In this document: in pieces, positions 32,198-42,500 of the stretch
Layout of the letters: every line of letters starts with the position of its first letter
Numbering within the stretch: the stretch's first letter is position 1
Assembly: GCF_004117055.1 (NCBI RefSeq)
Contig: NZ_CP026363.1
Coordinates: forward strand, 3,733,501 to 3,797,500
Direction: 5' to 3'
From: Brevibacillus agri
Lineage (GTDB): Bacteria > Bacillota > Bacilli > Brevibacillales > Brevibacillaceae
Length of the DNA stretch: 64,000 bases
Translations under genes and position numbers: made by a program
Notes under the pieces: model-generated
What the model saw: the letters and a program-made list of their open reading frames with translations, nothing else
Told to the model about the DNA's origin: nothing
Databases searched by the model: none

Positions 32198-32974
32198 ATG
32201 GCCTACAAAATTGTCTTTTTCGACATCGACGGCACTCTGTTGAACACGGAGCACGCGATTCCGCCAGCAACCGTGGACGCTGTGCGCAAGCTCAAGCAAA
32301 ACGGCATCCGGGTTGCCATCGCAACTGGCCGCTCGCCGTACCACCTGATGCCGATCGCCCGGCAGCTCGGGATTGATACGTTTGTCGGGTTCAACGGCTC
32401 CTACGTCGTGAACGAACAAAAAGTCATTCACCATACTCCGTTTGCCACGACGACATTGGCCGAACTGGAGCAGATGGCAAACGGAAACGCGCATCCGATG
32501 GTGTTTTTAAGCCATGAAGAGTGCTATGCGAACACATCCGATCACCCGCACGTCCTCGACTCGTTCGACTTTTTGCGCTTGCCCGCTCCGGCCCATCACC
32601 ATCGCTACTGGGAGGTCGCTCCGATCTATCAGGCGTTTTTGTATTGCACCGCCGAAGAAGAAGCGCTCTATACGGAAGGTTTCGAGCAAGTGTCGTACGT
32701 GCGCTGGCACAAGCACGTCCTCGACATTTTGCCAAAAGGCGGCTCGAAAGCGCGCGGCATCGAAGCGATCCTCAAGCACGAGGGCCTCACTCCCGCTGAC
32801 GCCGTAGCGTTCGGGGACGGACTCAACGACAGGGAAATGCTCTCCTACGTCGGAATGGGCGTCGCCATGGGAAATGCCCATGAAGAATTGAAGCCTTTTG
32901 CCAAGATGGTGACCCGTCATGTGAACGAAGACGGCATCCGGCACGGCTTGCTGCAACTTGGACTCATCAATTAG
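32198..32974 (+). CDS. Cof-type HAD-IIB phosphatase
   Basis: A 258-residue HAD phosphatase. Motif I is FFDIDGTLLN at the N-terminus, motif II IATGRSPYH, and motif IV VAFGDGLNDREML. The IIB cap lies between residues 80 and 190. Family members dephosphorylate sugar phosphates, FMN or other metabolites; the substrate is unknown. The frame is open 39 codons further upstream, but GGAGAG before ATG 32198 and motif position fix the start. Confidence 0.85.
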   Translation: MAYKIVFFDIDGTLLNTEHAIPPATVDAVRKLKQNGIRVAIATGRSPYHLMPIARQLGIDTFVGFNGSYVVNEQKVIHHTPFATTTLAELEQMANGNAHPMVFLSHEECYANTSDHPHVLDSFDFLRLPAPAHHHRYWEVAPIYQAFLYCTAEEEALYTEGFEQVSYVRWHKHVLDILPKGGSKARGIEAILKHEGLTPADAVAFGDGLNDREMLSYVGMGVAMGNAHEELKPFAKMVTRHVNEDGIRHGLLQLGLIN

Positions 32975-32993
32975 GAAGGACGTTGAAAGATAC

Positions 32994-33626
32994 ATGTCTT
33001 GGGAATGGTTTAACATCGTTGGCACGGTAGCGTTCGTCATTAGCGGCGCGATCATCGCCATGGAGGAAGAATACGACATCTTGGGAGTAATCGTTCTCGG
33101 AATGGCCACAGCATTTGGCGGCGGGATCATGCGCAATATTTTGCTCGGCATCCCGCTGACCGCTTTTTGGAATCAGGGAACACTGTTTACAATCGCACTC
33201 GTTTCCATGCTCATCGTTTTTGTCCTCCCCCACAAATACCTTGACTACTGGAATCGCTGGGGGATGTTTTTTGACGCAGTCGGGCTCTCTGCCTTTGCCA
33301 TTCAGGGCGCTATTTACGCCACACAAATGAACTACCCGCTCAGCGCGACGATCGTCGCAGCGGTTTTGACCGGAATCGGCGGCGGAATCATTCGCGACGT
33401 TCTCGCTGGACGCAAGCCGCTCGTGTTCAAGGAAGAAATTTATGCGGTCTGGGCCATGGTCGCCGGGCTGGCTGTCGGCCTCAAGTGGGCGACAACCGTC
33501 GGCGAGCTGTACACGCTGTTTTCCGCCATCATCGTTTGCCGGATGATTTCCGTCTATCAAGGCTGGAAGCTGCCACGCCGCTCGCTTCGTCCCGTCCCGA
33601 TTCGCCCTTTTGACAACCGAATGTAA
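32994..33626 (+). CDS. TRIC-type cation channel family membrane protein (UPF0126)
   Basis: A 210-residue protein with seven helices built from two similar halves; each half carries a Gly-rich motif (FGGGIMRNILLG in the first, GIGGGIIRDVLAG in the second). This is the UPF0126/YvgT family, now known to form trimeric intracellular cation-type channels in bacteria. Starts 20 bp after the HAD gene and may be co-transcribed. The ribosome site (AGGAAGGA) is 13 bases from the ATG, longer than usual. Confidence 0.85.
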   Translation: MSWEWFNIVGTVAFVISGAIIAMEEEYDILGVIVLGMATAFGGGIMRNILLGIPLTAFWNQGTLFTIALVSMLIVFVLPHKYLDYWNRWGMFFDAVGLSAFAIQGAIYATQMNYPLSATIVAAVLTGIGGGIIRDVLAGRKPLVFKEEIYAVWAMVAGLAVGLKWATTVGELYTLFSAIIVCRMISVYQGWKLPRRSLRPVPIRPFDNRM

Positions 33627-33697
33627 GCTATTTCCTTCATAATCACTCTCTCCATGTGCACGCTATAGTCATCAGCACTGGAGGGAGTGAGTTTTTT

Positions 33698-35101
33698 TTG
33701 CGCGTCTTGCCCCCAATTATCGCCGCCCTTGCCTTGGTCGGTCTGGTCGTCCTGCCTTATCGTCACCATCAAAATGCCGAGCAGGAAATGCGCGAACCTC
33801 ATCCCCGCGTCACTTCCATCGAGGCGAGCATACCGCGGATCAACTATATCGAGCAGGTCAAAGACATTCGCAGGGATCTGGAAAAAAGCAGCCACGTACA
33901 GACGCTCCACCACAATCCGCGCGACCGCAGCCATTATGTCGAGCATGAAGTGGTCGTCCGCTTCTCCCCACGCCCTGAACAGAAAAAAATTGACCAGTTG
34001 GTCCGTTCGCTGGATGCCAAGATCAAACGCGATTTTGAGCAATTTATCATCATCAAGTCCAAAAGCCTGACGACGAAGCAGTTAATGAAAAAGCTGGCCG
34101 AGCATCCCGACTCGGTGTTTGCCGAGCCGAACTACCTGCTTTTGCCCAACCGCAAGCCAAACGACACGTACTACGCGGAGTACCAGTGGAATTTGCCGCT
34201 GATCGGCATGGAGCAGAGCTGGGACGTGAGCGAGGGCAGCAGTGACGTCACGGTCGCGGTCATTGATACGGGGATTGACCTCAATCACCCCGAGTTTGCC
34301 GGAAAGCTCGTAGAAGGCTACAACGTGCTGGAAGACAACAATCGACCAGAGGACGACAACGGGCACGGCACGCACGTCTCTGGCGTAATTGCCGCAAAAA
34401 CGAACAACGAGGAGGGCATCGCCGGGATGTCGTGGAACAGCAAGCTGATGCCGATCAAAGCCATCGGCGCGGACGGCTCCGGCTCGGCTGTCGATATCGC
34501 CCAAGGCATCTACTGGGCGACCGATCACGGAGCTGACGTGATTAACCTCAGTGTCGGCAACTACACGTCATCTGCCGCTTTGAAGGAAGCGTGCCGCTAT
34601 GCGTATGAAAAAAACGTCGTGCTCGTCGCGGCTTCCGGAAACGACGCCACCGATCAGCCGAGCTATCCGGCAGCCTATGAAGAAGTGCTCGCCGTCGCCG
34701 CTGTCGACCATCGCAAGGAACGCGCCGATTTTTCCAACTTTGGCGATTACGTGGATGTCGCCGCTCCCGGCGTCGATATTCCGAGCACGTACATCTACAG
34801 CGACTACGCCGCGCTCTCCGGTACTTCCATGGCTTGTCCGCACGTCGCAGCGCTCGCCTCGCTGGTGCGCTCCGTCCATCCTGACATGAAAAACCACGAT
34901 GTCATGGAGCTGATCCGCCAATCGGCCAAAGACCTCGGCGCCCCCGGACACGATCAGTTGTACGGCTACGGCATGATTGACGTCAATCAGACGCTGCGGC
35001 AAATCAAACCGGCAGAGCCGGCGCGCACGGAAAAAACAGAGCATACGGTCGGTGGACTATTGAACAAATTTTTTATGCGCCTGCGCTTTGGCTTCGAATA
35101 A
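33698..35101 (+). CDS. Subtilisin-like serine protease (S8 family)
   Basis: A 467-residue subtilase. The N-terminal hydrophobic segment (LPPIIAALALVGLVVLPY) acts as a signal or anchor; an I9-like propeptide follows (EHEVVVRFSPRPEQKK ... FAEPNYLLLPN). The catalytic triad is Asp in VAVIDTGID, His in NGHGTHVSG and Ser in LSGTSMACPHVAA. The start is TTG 33698, supported by GGAGGG upstream; a GTG 14 codons earlier has no ribosome site. The tail after the catalytic domain is short and basic. Secreted or membrane-held protease. Confidence 0.9.
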   Translation: MRVLPPIIAALALVGLVVLPYRHHQNAEQEMREPHPRVTSIEASIPRINYIEQVKDIRRDLEKSSHVQTLHHNPRDRSHYVEHEVVVRFSPRPEQKKIDQLVRSLDAKIKRDFEQFIIIKSKSLTTKQLMKKLAEHPDSVFAEPNYLLLPNRKPNDTYYAEYQWNLPLIGMEQSWDVSEGSSDVTVAVIDTGIDLNHPEFAGKLVEGYNVLEDNNRPEDDNGHGTHVSGVIAAKTNNEEGIAGMSWNSKLMPIKAIGADGSGSAVDIAQGIYWATDHGADVINLSVGNYTSSAALKEACRYAYEKNVVLVAASGNDATDQPSYPAAYEEVLAVAAVDHRKERADFSNFGDYVDVAAPGVDIPSTYIYSDYAALSGTSMACPHVAALASLVRSVHPDMKNHDVMELIRQSAKDLGAPGHDQLYGYGMIDVNQTLRQIKPAEPARTEKTEHTVGGLLNKFFMRLRFGFE

Positions 35102-35134
35102 GCATACAAACGGTAACCCACGGAGGGATGGACG

Positions 35135-35728
35135 ATGAAAGCGTGCATTGTTTTTGCTCACGAAGGAAAGGAAAGCTTCTGCCATGCCATTCTCGACCGC
35201 GTCACCCGCTCCTTGCAACAGCAACAAATCGACTTTGAGGTGCGCGACTTGTATCAGATGAAATTCCAGCCTGTCTTCGATGCGGCAGACATGCAAAAAG
35301 TAGCGAACGGGTCAGCCTCGCAAGATGTTGCCACCGAACAGGAGCTGATTTCCGATGCCGATTTGCTGGTGATGATTTACCCTGTCTGGTGGTGGTCGCC
35401 TCCTGCGATCCTCAAAGGCTATATCGACCGGGTGTTTACGAACAACTTCGCCTTCCGCTACGACGCCAATGGCCCCGTCGGCCTGTTGTCAAACAAACAG
35501 GCGATTGTGTTTACGACAACCCGGGAGTCCGAAGCGGAAATGCAGACGAGCGGCTTCGACGCTGTGGTGAAAAAACAGATCGTGGACGGCACGCTCGCCA
35601 TGATCGGCTACGATGTGACCTACCGCAATTTTGCCGCCGTCCCTTACGTAGACAACGCCGCCCGCGAGCAAATGCTTGCCGAGGTCGAGAAAATCGCTGC
35701 GAGTGCGCGCCAGCCGCTCGGCGTGTAG
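35135..35728 (+). CDS. NAD(P)H oxidoreductase, flavodoxin-like fold
   Basis: A 197-residue flavodoxin_2-fold quinone/NAD(P)H oxidoreductase of the MdaB/KefF/YrkL group. It shows CIVFAHEGKESFCHAI for FMN phosphate binding and MIYPVWWWSPPAILKGYIDRVF, the family's hallmark. It probably reduces quinones or acts on electrophiles. CGGAGGG precedes the ATG. The stop is followed within 12 bases by a shared hairpin element. Confidence 0.9.
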   Translation: MKACIVFAHEGKESFCHAILDRVTRSLQQQQIDFEVRDLYQMKFQPVFDAADMQKVANGSASQDVATEQELISDADLLVMIYPVWWWSPPAILKGYIDRVFTNNFAFRYDANGPVGLLSNKQAIVFTTTRESEAEMQTSGFDAVVKKQIVDGTLAMIGYDVTYRNFAAVPYVDNAAREQMLAEVEKIAASARQPLGV

Positions 35729-35739
35729 CCGGATTAGCA

Positions 35740-35762
35740 AACTTGGCTGCGCCAAATTTTTA
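35740..35762 (+). terminator. Terminator built on the shared 17-base element, copy 2
   Basis: AACTTGGCTGCGCCAAA followed by TTTTTAT: hairpin TTGGC-TGC-GCCAA plus a T-run. The same 17 bases lie at 9449-9465. Confidence 0.7.
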
Positions 35763-35777
35763 TCTGTATAAAAGACG

Positions 35778-35807
35778 ACAAGCACAGGTCATTACACCTG
35801 TGCTTGT
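35778..35807 (-). terminator. Bidirectional terminator overlapping a stop codon
   Basis: ACAAGCACAGGT pairs with ACCTGTGCTTGT. On the minus strand the left arm encodes the last codons and the loop holds the TAA stop of the DUF3907-like gene. Confidence 0.8.
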
Positions 35808-36304
35808 TCTTTATGCAGCCGTTTTTTGGCTATATAGTCATTTTCGTAGTATTGCAATTCATCACGCATTTGCTCAAACACTCTGGACAAGGACAGGGTC
35901 AACTGCTGCAACTCGGGTGTTACTTGTTTGCGGAAAATGATACAGTCTTGTCCCGTGTAGGCATAGCGGCCGTCTTCCTCATAAACCTCGCCTTTGGGAT
36001 AATAGAAGTAATTCACACAAGTGTGGTACACCTGGTACAGAACTTCTTCGGCAAACTCCTCGTTAAATCGTGCTCGGCGCAGGGATACCCCCAGCCTGTC
36101 GTACGCATTTTCACAGTAAACCAAAAGGTGGCGCAGATCGGAAAGATACGCTCGATAATAAGTTTCAAATTCTTCCGGGTCGCCCGATGCGGATACAAGA
36201 CTAGACAAGGTAACCTGATTGAGATAACGCTCCAGTTCCATGCTTACCTTTTTCAACTTGGTGTACGTCTCTTCGCACAATTGCTTCAGATGAGTCGCTG
36301 ACAT
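35792..36304 (-). CDS. DUF3907/YpuI-like cytosolic protein
   Basis: A 170-residue, helix-rich protein with no signal or membrane segment. The segment NYFYYPKGEVYEEDGRYAYTGQDCIIFRKQ is what I recall from YpuI/DUF3907 proteins of spore-forming Bacilli; function unknown. AAGGGGG precedes the ATG. The C-terminal codons double as part of a terminator. Confidence 0.7.
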   Translation of the reverse strand: MSATHLKQLCEETYTKLKKVSMELERYLNQVTLSSLVSASGDPEEFETYYRAYLSDLRHLLVYCENAYDRLGVSLRRARFNEEFAEEVLYQVYHTCVNYFYYPKGEVYEEDGRYAYTGQDCIIFRKQVTPELQQLTLSLSRVFEQMRDELQYYENDYIAKKRLHKEQAQV

Positions 36305-36397
36305 ATTGTCCCCCTTGCGTTGAAGAATCTGTCTTTTTTAAGTAAGTATATAGGAAAGATTCTTTACAACACAAGGGTTTCTTTTCTGCAAATCTTG

Positions 36398-37573
36398 CTA
36401 AACCGTTGTCGTTTCGGCAACGACTTCCTTTTTTTTCCTTGTCTGTAACAAGTATATGACGTAGGCAGAGAACAGGCCCAAAAGGGTCATGAAGCCCAAA
36501 ACGGCCAAATCATGCGTCACGTAGGACAGGTCATGCCCTTTGCTCAAAATCTCCCGCACGCCGTCGAGGAAGTACGTCAACGGCAAAGATTTACCAATCG
36601 CGGCAACCGCAGTCGGCATCGAAGCGAGCGGCCAGGTGAAGCCGGAGAGCATAAACGAAGGAACGGCAATCATCATCGCGATCTGTGTAGCTTGCAACTG
36701 GTCTTTGGAGAAAAAGGAAATCGCGTAGCCGATGGCGAGCACCGCCAGGTTGAACGCCGTTGCGACGAGCATCAGGTCAAAGGTGCTGCCGTAGTACGGA
36801 ATTTCGAACCCTTTCAGCAGCAGGGTGAAGCCTAAAAACACATTGAGCGTGCCTGCCAAAAAGTACGGCAGCAGCTTGCTTGCCGTGATCGCGAAAAAGC
36901 TGTGCGACTTAAGCGTCTCCTTCCACGTCCCCTCTTCCTTCTGCTGCGCTACCGACAAGGCAATCCCGAGGAACAGCACTTGCTGCAGCACCGTTCCCGT
37001 CAAGCCGAAGACCATGAAGGACATGTAGCTGAACGTCGGATTGTACAAGACGCGATAGCGGTAGTCGATCCCGGTGAACAAGTTTTTCCCTTCCTCGCCC
37101 CAGCTACCCTTCGCTTCCATTTTTTTCAGCGTCGCACCTGCGGACACGGATTTGACTACCGTGCTCGCGGCGCGGACAGCGGTGTTCGAGATCATCATGT
37201 TGCTGCCGTCAATGACGGTCAAAACTTCTGCGGGCCGTCCGGCTTTGACGTTTTTCTCCAGCTCCGCCGGAATAATCAGGGCGATGTTCGCCTCGCCTTT
37301 GTCAACCAGGCGCATCGCTTCCTCCTCTGTTCCGACGATGGAAGTAATCTTGAACGTCTGGTCGACTTCAAACGCGCGGTACAGCTCGCGGCTCAGCTCT
37401 GTCTGGTCCGCGTCTACCATGACAGTCGGGATGTTCATTACCTTCTTTTCGCTGTACAAAAAGCCGAACAGCGTCAAGTATATAATCGGCACGATAAACA
37501 GCACATTGCGAATCGTTTTGTTGGCAAACAAGTTTTGCCATTCGCTCCAGAAGAGCCGGGAGAAATTACTCAC
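36398..37573 (-). CDS. ABC-2 type transporter permease (YhgE/YhfI-like)
   Basis: A 391-residue permease: one N-terminal helix (IRNVLFIVPIIYLTLFGFLY), a large outside domain (residues 45-180), then five helices and a LPLTYFLDGVREIL motif typical of ABC-2 permeases of the drug or polymer export class. The GTG at 37573 has AAGGAG nine bases upstream; it overlaps the end of the fusion-protein gene by eight bases. No cognate ATPase gene is adjacent, so it may work as a single-subunit exporter or borrow an ATPase. Confidence 0.85.
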   Translation of the reverse strand: MSNFSRLFWSEWQNLFANKTIRNVLFIVPIIYLTLFGFLYSEKKVMNIPTVMVDADQTELSRELYRAFEVDQTFKITSIVGTEEEAMRLVDKGEANIALIIPAELEKNVKAGRPAEVLTVIDGSNMMISNTAVRAASTVVKSVSAGATLKKMEAKGSWGEEGKNLFTGIDYRYRVLYNPTFSYMSFMVFGLTGTVLQQVLFLGIALSVAQQKEEGTWKETLKSHSFFAITASKLLPYFLAGTLNVFLGFTLLLKGFEIPYYGSTFDLMLVATAFNLAVLAIGYAISFFSKDQLQATQIAMMIAVPSFMLSGFTWPLASMPTAVAAIGKSLPLTYFLDGVREILSKGHDLSYVTHDLAVLGFMTLLGLFSAYVIYLLQTRKKKEVVAETTTV

Positions 37574-38756
37574 CTTCAACAGCTCCTTCGAGCTTCCACT
37601 CGACCGTCAAGCCTGGCCGCAGCTCTGGGTCAGAGACGAGCAGCTTCACCTGGAACGAACGGATGTCGCGGTCGCCAAGCTCCTGGGTTGCCTTTTTGAC
37701 GGCAAAATCCGCTGCCGGGGCAATCGTGGCAATTTTCGCCTCTACTTCCCGTTTGAGCGCAGGGACGAACAGTTTGACCGTGTCGCCTGTTTTGATCTGG
37801 CCGAGGGCGTATTCGTTTACGTACAGCTTCACGTAGTTATCGGATTTCGTTTGCAAGGTAAGAACGGTAAAGCCTTGCGCTACCAGCTCGCCTTTTTGCA
37901 CGGCAACGGATTTGACCACTCCGTCCATCGGCGCGACCAGCTTCGTATTGTTCAAATACGCCTCGATTTCCGCGAGAGCGCCTTTGGCTTGCAGCACGCC
38001 AGCCTCGGCCGATTTCACATCCAGCTCCTTCAAACCTACCTGACCGCGCGCCGCTACCGCTTGCTTATACGCTGCTTTGGCCTGGTCGAGCTGAGCCTGC
38101 GCGGCATCGACCTGTTCGCGGCGTGCGCCGGACTGAGCCATTTTCAACTGTTCGTCAGCGGCCTTCAGCTCTGCCTGGGCTTTTTCCGCCTGCATTTGCG
38201 CTTCCTCGACTTTGACTTGCGGGACCGCTCCCTCAGCGAGCAGCTTTTGCATCCGCTCCAGGTTCGAAGCCGCGATCTGGTTCGCTGTTTGCGCTGCTTG
38301 CAGCTTCGCTTTCAACTGGGCGATTTCCTCGCTGCGCGCTCCGTTTTTGTTCGCCGCAAGCTGGGCCGCGGCCGAACTGACTACCGCCTGCGCCTGATCG
38401 ACTTGGGCATTGCTTGAGCTGTCTGTCAGCGACACACCTTTTTTCGCCTGCTCGAGCTTCACCTGCGCCAGTCGATAGGCCGCTTCTGCCTGTTCCTTTT
38501 TCGCCAGCAGCTCTTCGTTGTTCAACGTGGCGACCACTTGCCCTGCTTTTACTTCATCGCCTTCTTTAAAGGCGATCTGCTCGATGGAGCCGCCCATTTT
38601 AAAGGACAGGTCCACTTCCGTTCCTTCGATGACGCCTGTCAACTGGGTCGATTTTTCCCCGGCCAGACTGCTTCCGCCGGATGCGAACAAAACGGTTCCC
38701 AACACTGCGATTCCGGCCACAAAACCGGCCACCCCGATCCATGCTCGTTTTTTCAT
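37566..38756 (-). CDS. HlyD-family membrane fusion protein
   Basis: A 396-residue periplasmic-adaptor-like protein. A signal anchor (WIGVAGFVAGIAVLGTVLFASGG) is followed by a lipoyl-type beta region (EGTEVDLSFKMGGSIEQIAFKEGDEVKAGQ), a long coiled-coil hairpin of Ala/Gln/Lys heptads (about residues 80-260), and the return lipoyl half (APMDGVVKSVAVQKGELV). It pairs with the ABC-2 permease, overlapping it by eight bases, as an export unit. GAGGAG precedes the ATG. Confidence 0.9.
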   Translation of the reverse strand: MKKRAWIGVAGFVAGIAVLGTVLFASGGSSLAGEKSTQLTGVIEGTEVDLSFKMGGSIEQIAFKEGDEVKAGQVVATLNNEELLAKKEQAEAAYRLAQVKLEQAKKGVSLTDSSSNAQVDQAQAVVSSAAAQLAANKNGARSEEIAQLKAKLQAAQTANQIAASNLERMQKLLAEGAVPQVKVEEAQMQAEKAQAELKAADEQLKMAQSGARREQVDAAQAQLDQAKAAYKQAVAARGQVGLKELDVKSAEAGVLQAKGALAEIEAYLNNTKLVAPMDGVVKSVAVQKGELVAQGFTVLTLQTKSDNYVKLYVNEYALGQIKTGDTVKLFVPALKREVEAKIATIAPAADFAVKKATQELGDRDIRSFQVKLLVSDPELRPGLTVEWKLEGAVEGE

Positions 38757-38803
38757 AGTCGATTTCTCCTCTGTGTCTTTTCTGTATGGTCCTTACGGCT
38801 GTT

Positions 38804-39385
38804 TCACTGTTTCGCTTGCAGCATGCCTGCCAAAAAGCAGCGCAGCGTATACTTGTTTTCTTCCGTGTCCAACGGTTCCTTGCGATATTGCTTGCGGATG
38901 GCCGTAAAGCCGACCATGCCGAACAGGCCCGAAGCAAGCGTTCCGATTTCGATATCCGGGCGTATGTAGCCTTGCTCCTGCATTTGCTTCAGATACGTTT
39001 CCATCATCGTAAAATAGCCCGTCAACAACTTGGCGACTGTCAAATCGCGCTGTTCGTCGCCCGTAAAGACGCTGAGCAAAAGGAAGCACAGCTCGCGATT
39101 TTCGCAAAAGAAGCGAAGATGCTCATCCAGCACATTTAAAATGCGATCCTCCAAAGACAGCTCTTCGTTTTGCATCACACTGTCAACATGGTAAATCAGC
39201 ATCTTCACGCCTTTTTCAATCACGTACAAAAAAAGCTCCTCTTTGGTCGAGAAATGGTAGTACAGCGTTCCTTTCGCTACCTGTGCCATTTCTGCGATCG
39301 CGTCCATCGTGGTTTCGCTATAGCCCAACTGGGCAAACGCCGTCAGCGCTCCTTGGGCAATCTGGTCTTTTTTGGATGGTGCCAT
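38804..39385 (-). CDS. TetR/AcrR-family repressor
   Basis: A 193-residue regulator. The helix-turn-helix is in QGALTAFAQLGYSETTMDAIAEMAQVAKGTLYYHFSTKEELF; the C-terminal ligand domain is unspecified. It lies 47 bp upstream of the fusion protein and permease genes in the same direction, so it probably represses this efflux operon together with itself. A palindrome at 39409-39430 is the likely operator. Confidence 0.9.
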   Translation of the reverse strand: MAPSKKDQIAQGALTAFAQLGYSETTMDAIAEMAQVAKGTLYYHFSTKEELFLYVIEKGVKMLIYHVDSVMQNEELSLEDRILNVLDEHLRFFCENRELCFLLLSVFTGDEQRDLTVAKLLTGYFTMMETYLKQMQEQGYIRPDIEIGTLASGLFGMVGFTAIRKQYRKEPLDTEENKYTLRCFLAGMLQAKQ

Positions 39386-39408
39386 CACTCCCGTCCCCCT
39401 TGTCTTTA

Positions 39409-39430
39409 TTGAACTGACTGGTCAGTACAA
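39409..39430 (-). promoter_or_regulatory. Putative TetR-family operator
   Basis: ACTGAC-TG-GTCAGT, extended outwards by TTG and CAA, forms a near-perfect palindrome containing the TGACTGGTCA core common in TetR-family operators. It lies 24 bp upstream of the repressor start. Confidence 0.65.
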
Positions 39431-39561
39431 AAACAGTGTACGGAACACTCCTAGTTTTGTCAATAGCTCTGTGCGGCATCCGCTGGCGGCTTTTTTGACG
39501 GGGAAAACTCCCGCTGCATTTGGGCAAGGACGGGCGAAAAGCCGTGTCGGGCGCAGGGCAC

Positions 39562-39590
39562 GCAAAAAAGACCGCTTGTACGCGGTCTTT
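39562..39590 (-). terminator. Terminator of the MalT/BTAD regulator gene
   Basis: AAAGACCGC pairs with GCGGTCTTT, T-run on the minus strand; its first base belongs to the TGA stop codon. Confidence 0.8.
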
Positions 39591-42500
39591 CATTTTTCCC
39601 GGATGCGGTTGTACGTCTCCTCTGTCGCTGGCATCGGCGCGACGCCGAGCTGTTCCTGCAGCTTGGCCACGCATTTTTTGTACCAGCGGATAGCCTGCGT
39701 CCGGTTGTTTTGCTCGTAGTAAGCCGTCATCAGCAGGCGATACGCTTCCTCCCAGCAATCGTCCACCCGCAAGATCGCTTCGCACCAGCGAATCGCCTTT
39801 TCCAGTTGCCGCTGCTCCAGCCTGATTTTCGCCAGCCTTTCTGCGCCCCGCAAAAACAGCGCCTGAAGTCGCTCCCGTTCTTCCACGCACCATTCCTCAT
39901 AGCGACACTCCGGCATGTACTCGCCCAAGTAGTAGCCCAGCCCTTTTTCCAGCAAAAGCGCAGCCTGGCGCTCGTCCTGCTCGGCCAAACCCAATGTGAC
40001 CAGCTTTTCAAATTCTTCCACATCGAGGTGATACCCCGACGCGAGGTTGAAGCCGTAGGAGCTGCCGTGGCGCTGGATAAAAAAGGTGTCGGTCCGCGCC
40101 GCCCGATCTGGCTCCAACGCTTTGTTCAAGGCGTTAAGCGCGACCTTGAAGTCGCGAATCGCCGCTTCCTCGACGCTGTCCGGCCACAGGCGATGCATGA
40201 TCTCTTCGCGGGCCAGCAGGTGATGGCGCTTGGTCAACAGCAACTGGAACAGCAGCTTGGCGGTTCCGCGCTGCCATGCCTTTTCACTCAGTTCGCGCTC
40301 TCCCAGCCAGACGCGAAACGCCCCCAACGTCTGGATGCGCAACGTATAGCCCGGGTGAAACGTGACATTTTGCAGGCCGAGATCGTTTAGCAGTTGTGAA
40401 ACGTAGTCCGGCGACACTTTGCGCCGCTCCGCTTCCAACAAAATCGGCATCAACTGCTGCACGTCGTACGGAGTGAGCAAAGTCGGGCGTTGCAGCAAAA
40501 AAGAGTACTCCCCGGTCTGCATCAGCGACAGCGCCTGGGTCACGGCGGGGACGAACAGCTCCCACTGCTTGCTGCGGTACGCAAGAAAGCTCTGCCACAG
40601 TTGGCAAATCGCCACGTGGTAGCTGTCTCCGCAATGACTCAGCCGCTCCGAGCAATCGCGAAACGTCTCCAGCGCCTCGCTGTCCTTGCCGTATTTGGCA
40701 TAGGCGATGCCGATTGCCATGCGCACCAGACTGCCCAGCCAGTCATCGCGCATCGCCTCCGTCTCGTGGATGCCTCGCCTGCCGTACAACAGCGCCTGGT
40801 CGAGCGCCTTTTGACTGGCGTGAAACAGCGTCAGCCCGAGTAGCGTCTCGGACTTTCCGCGCGTCGACTGCAACTCCTCCATCATTTGCAAGCCTTTTTC
40901 GTAGAGCTGGCGAATTTCCTCGGCAGGCAGCCCCTGGCTGATGAGCGCCGCGTGCGCTTTGCGGACGTAGCCATTCGCCTCCACGAACGGGGAATGCGCC
41001 GCACGCCCGAGCTGAATAGCCGTCTCTGCCGCCTCGAAGCCGCGCTCCCACTCGCCGTTTAACGCATAGACAAAGGACAGCAGCAGCGACGTTTCCCGAT
41101 ACGAGCGCGTCAAGGTCGGATGCCGGGTCTGCTCCAACTGCCATTTGTTCTCCAAAAGCTGGATGGACGACTGCAGCCGACCTGTGCGAAACAGCAGCCG
41201 CGACTCCAGCTCTACCTCTGTCTGCTGCTCCAGCTCCTGGCTTTTTTCATACCAAGCCGCTGCCTGCCTGGAGTCGCCGCGGTTCGTATAAATCTCCGCC
41301 AGCAAGCGATACAGCCTTGGCGCCATTTCGCTCTCCTGCTCTTGCGGCGGCAGAAGCTGGATCGCCCGCTTGAGCAACTCCTCCGCCTTGACGCCCTGCA
41401 CGCTGTCGAGGTGGACTCTCGCTTTGCCTTCCAGCCCGCGGCACAGGCCGATCTGATCGTGCTTTTCCTCGCAAAAGGCGAGAAACTGCTCATAGGAGGC
41501 AAACGCCTTGGCGTACAGGCAGCGGTATCGCTCCACCTCTCCCTGGTAAAACCAGAGCCAATGCTCCTGCGCTTTGATCGAATCCGGCACAAGCGCCAGC
41601 CATTTGTACAGCCCGTCCAGCACGCCTGCGCTCAAAAACCGCTCCGCAGCGAGACAAAGCCACGCGCCGAGCACATCCCACTGCTCAATCAGGCGCAAAC
41701 GCTCAAATGCTCGCTCCTCTTCGCCTTTGCGGCGGTACCAGACGGCCGCTCCCTGGTTGACCCGCCGGTAAATGTCCTGGCGCGACGCGAGCTTGCTCGA
41801 CAACAACCGCTGAAACAGCGGATGGAAAAAGTACATGCCCCGTTCATCTACATGCAAAAACAGGTTGCTGCGTCTCGCCTCCTGCAGTTTTTCCTCTGCC
41901 CCTGCGCCCAGTACTTGCAGACAGTCTTCGCGGGTAAACGCCTCCAGTGCCGCGGCCTCCATCAAAAACTGCTGCATGTTCCCGTCAAGCCCCATCCACA
42001 CGTCCGCTTCCAGTACATGCAGCAGCCGGGACAGCTCGTGCAGGCTGTCAGCCAGCTTGAACCCCCTCGCAATTTTTTCACCGATCGAGCGCAGTGCGAT
42101 CACCCAGCCACGCGTGACCTCGTCTACTTGCTTCCACTCGTCGTCTGTCAGGGCGATATCGTACTGATCCGAGTAAAAAGCTTCGCTCTCTTCCAGCGTA
42201 AACGCCAGGTCGTCTGTCGCAAGCTCCAGGCATTCGCCGCGCGCCGTGAGCAGCTCCAGTTGTGTCCAGTTAGGACGAACGCGGGTCAAGATCGCCAGTT
42301 TGACTTTATGCGGCAACAGCTCAACCAGTTGGGAAACGAAGCTGTCGGCTGCACTGCCGCTGGCAATCCGGTGGTAGTTGTCGAGGACGATCACGAAATC
42401 GTCCGGAAGCTGCGCGCACTCCTGGGCAAACAAGTCCGCGAGCCGCTCGCCGTCTGTCGCCTGTTCCCGTTCTTGCTCAGATGAGGCACTGTGCTGCGCT

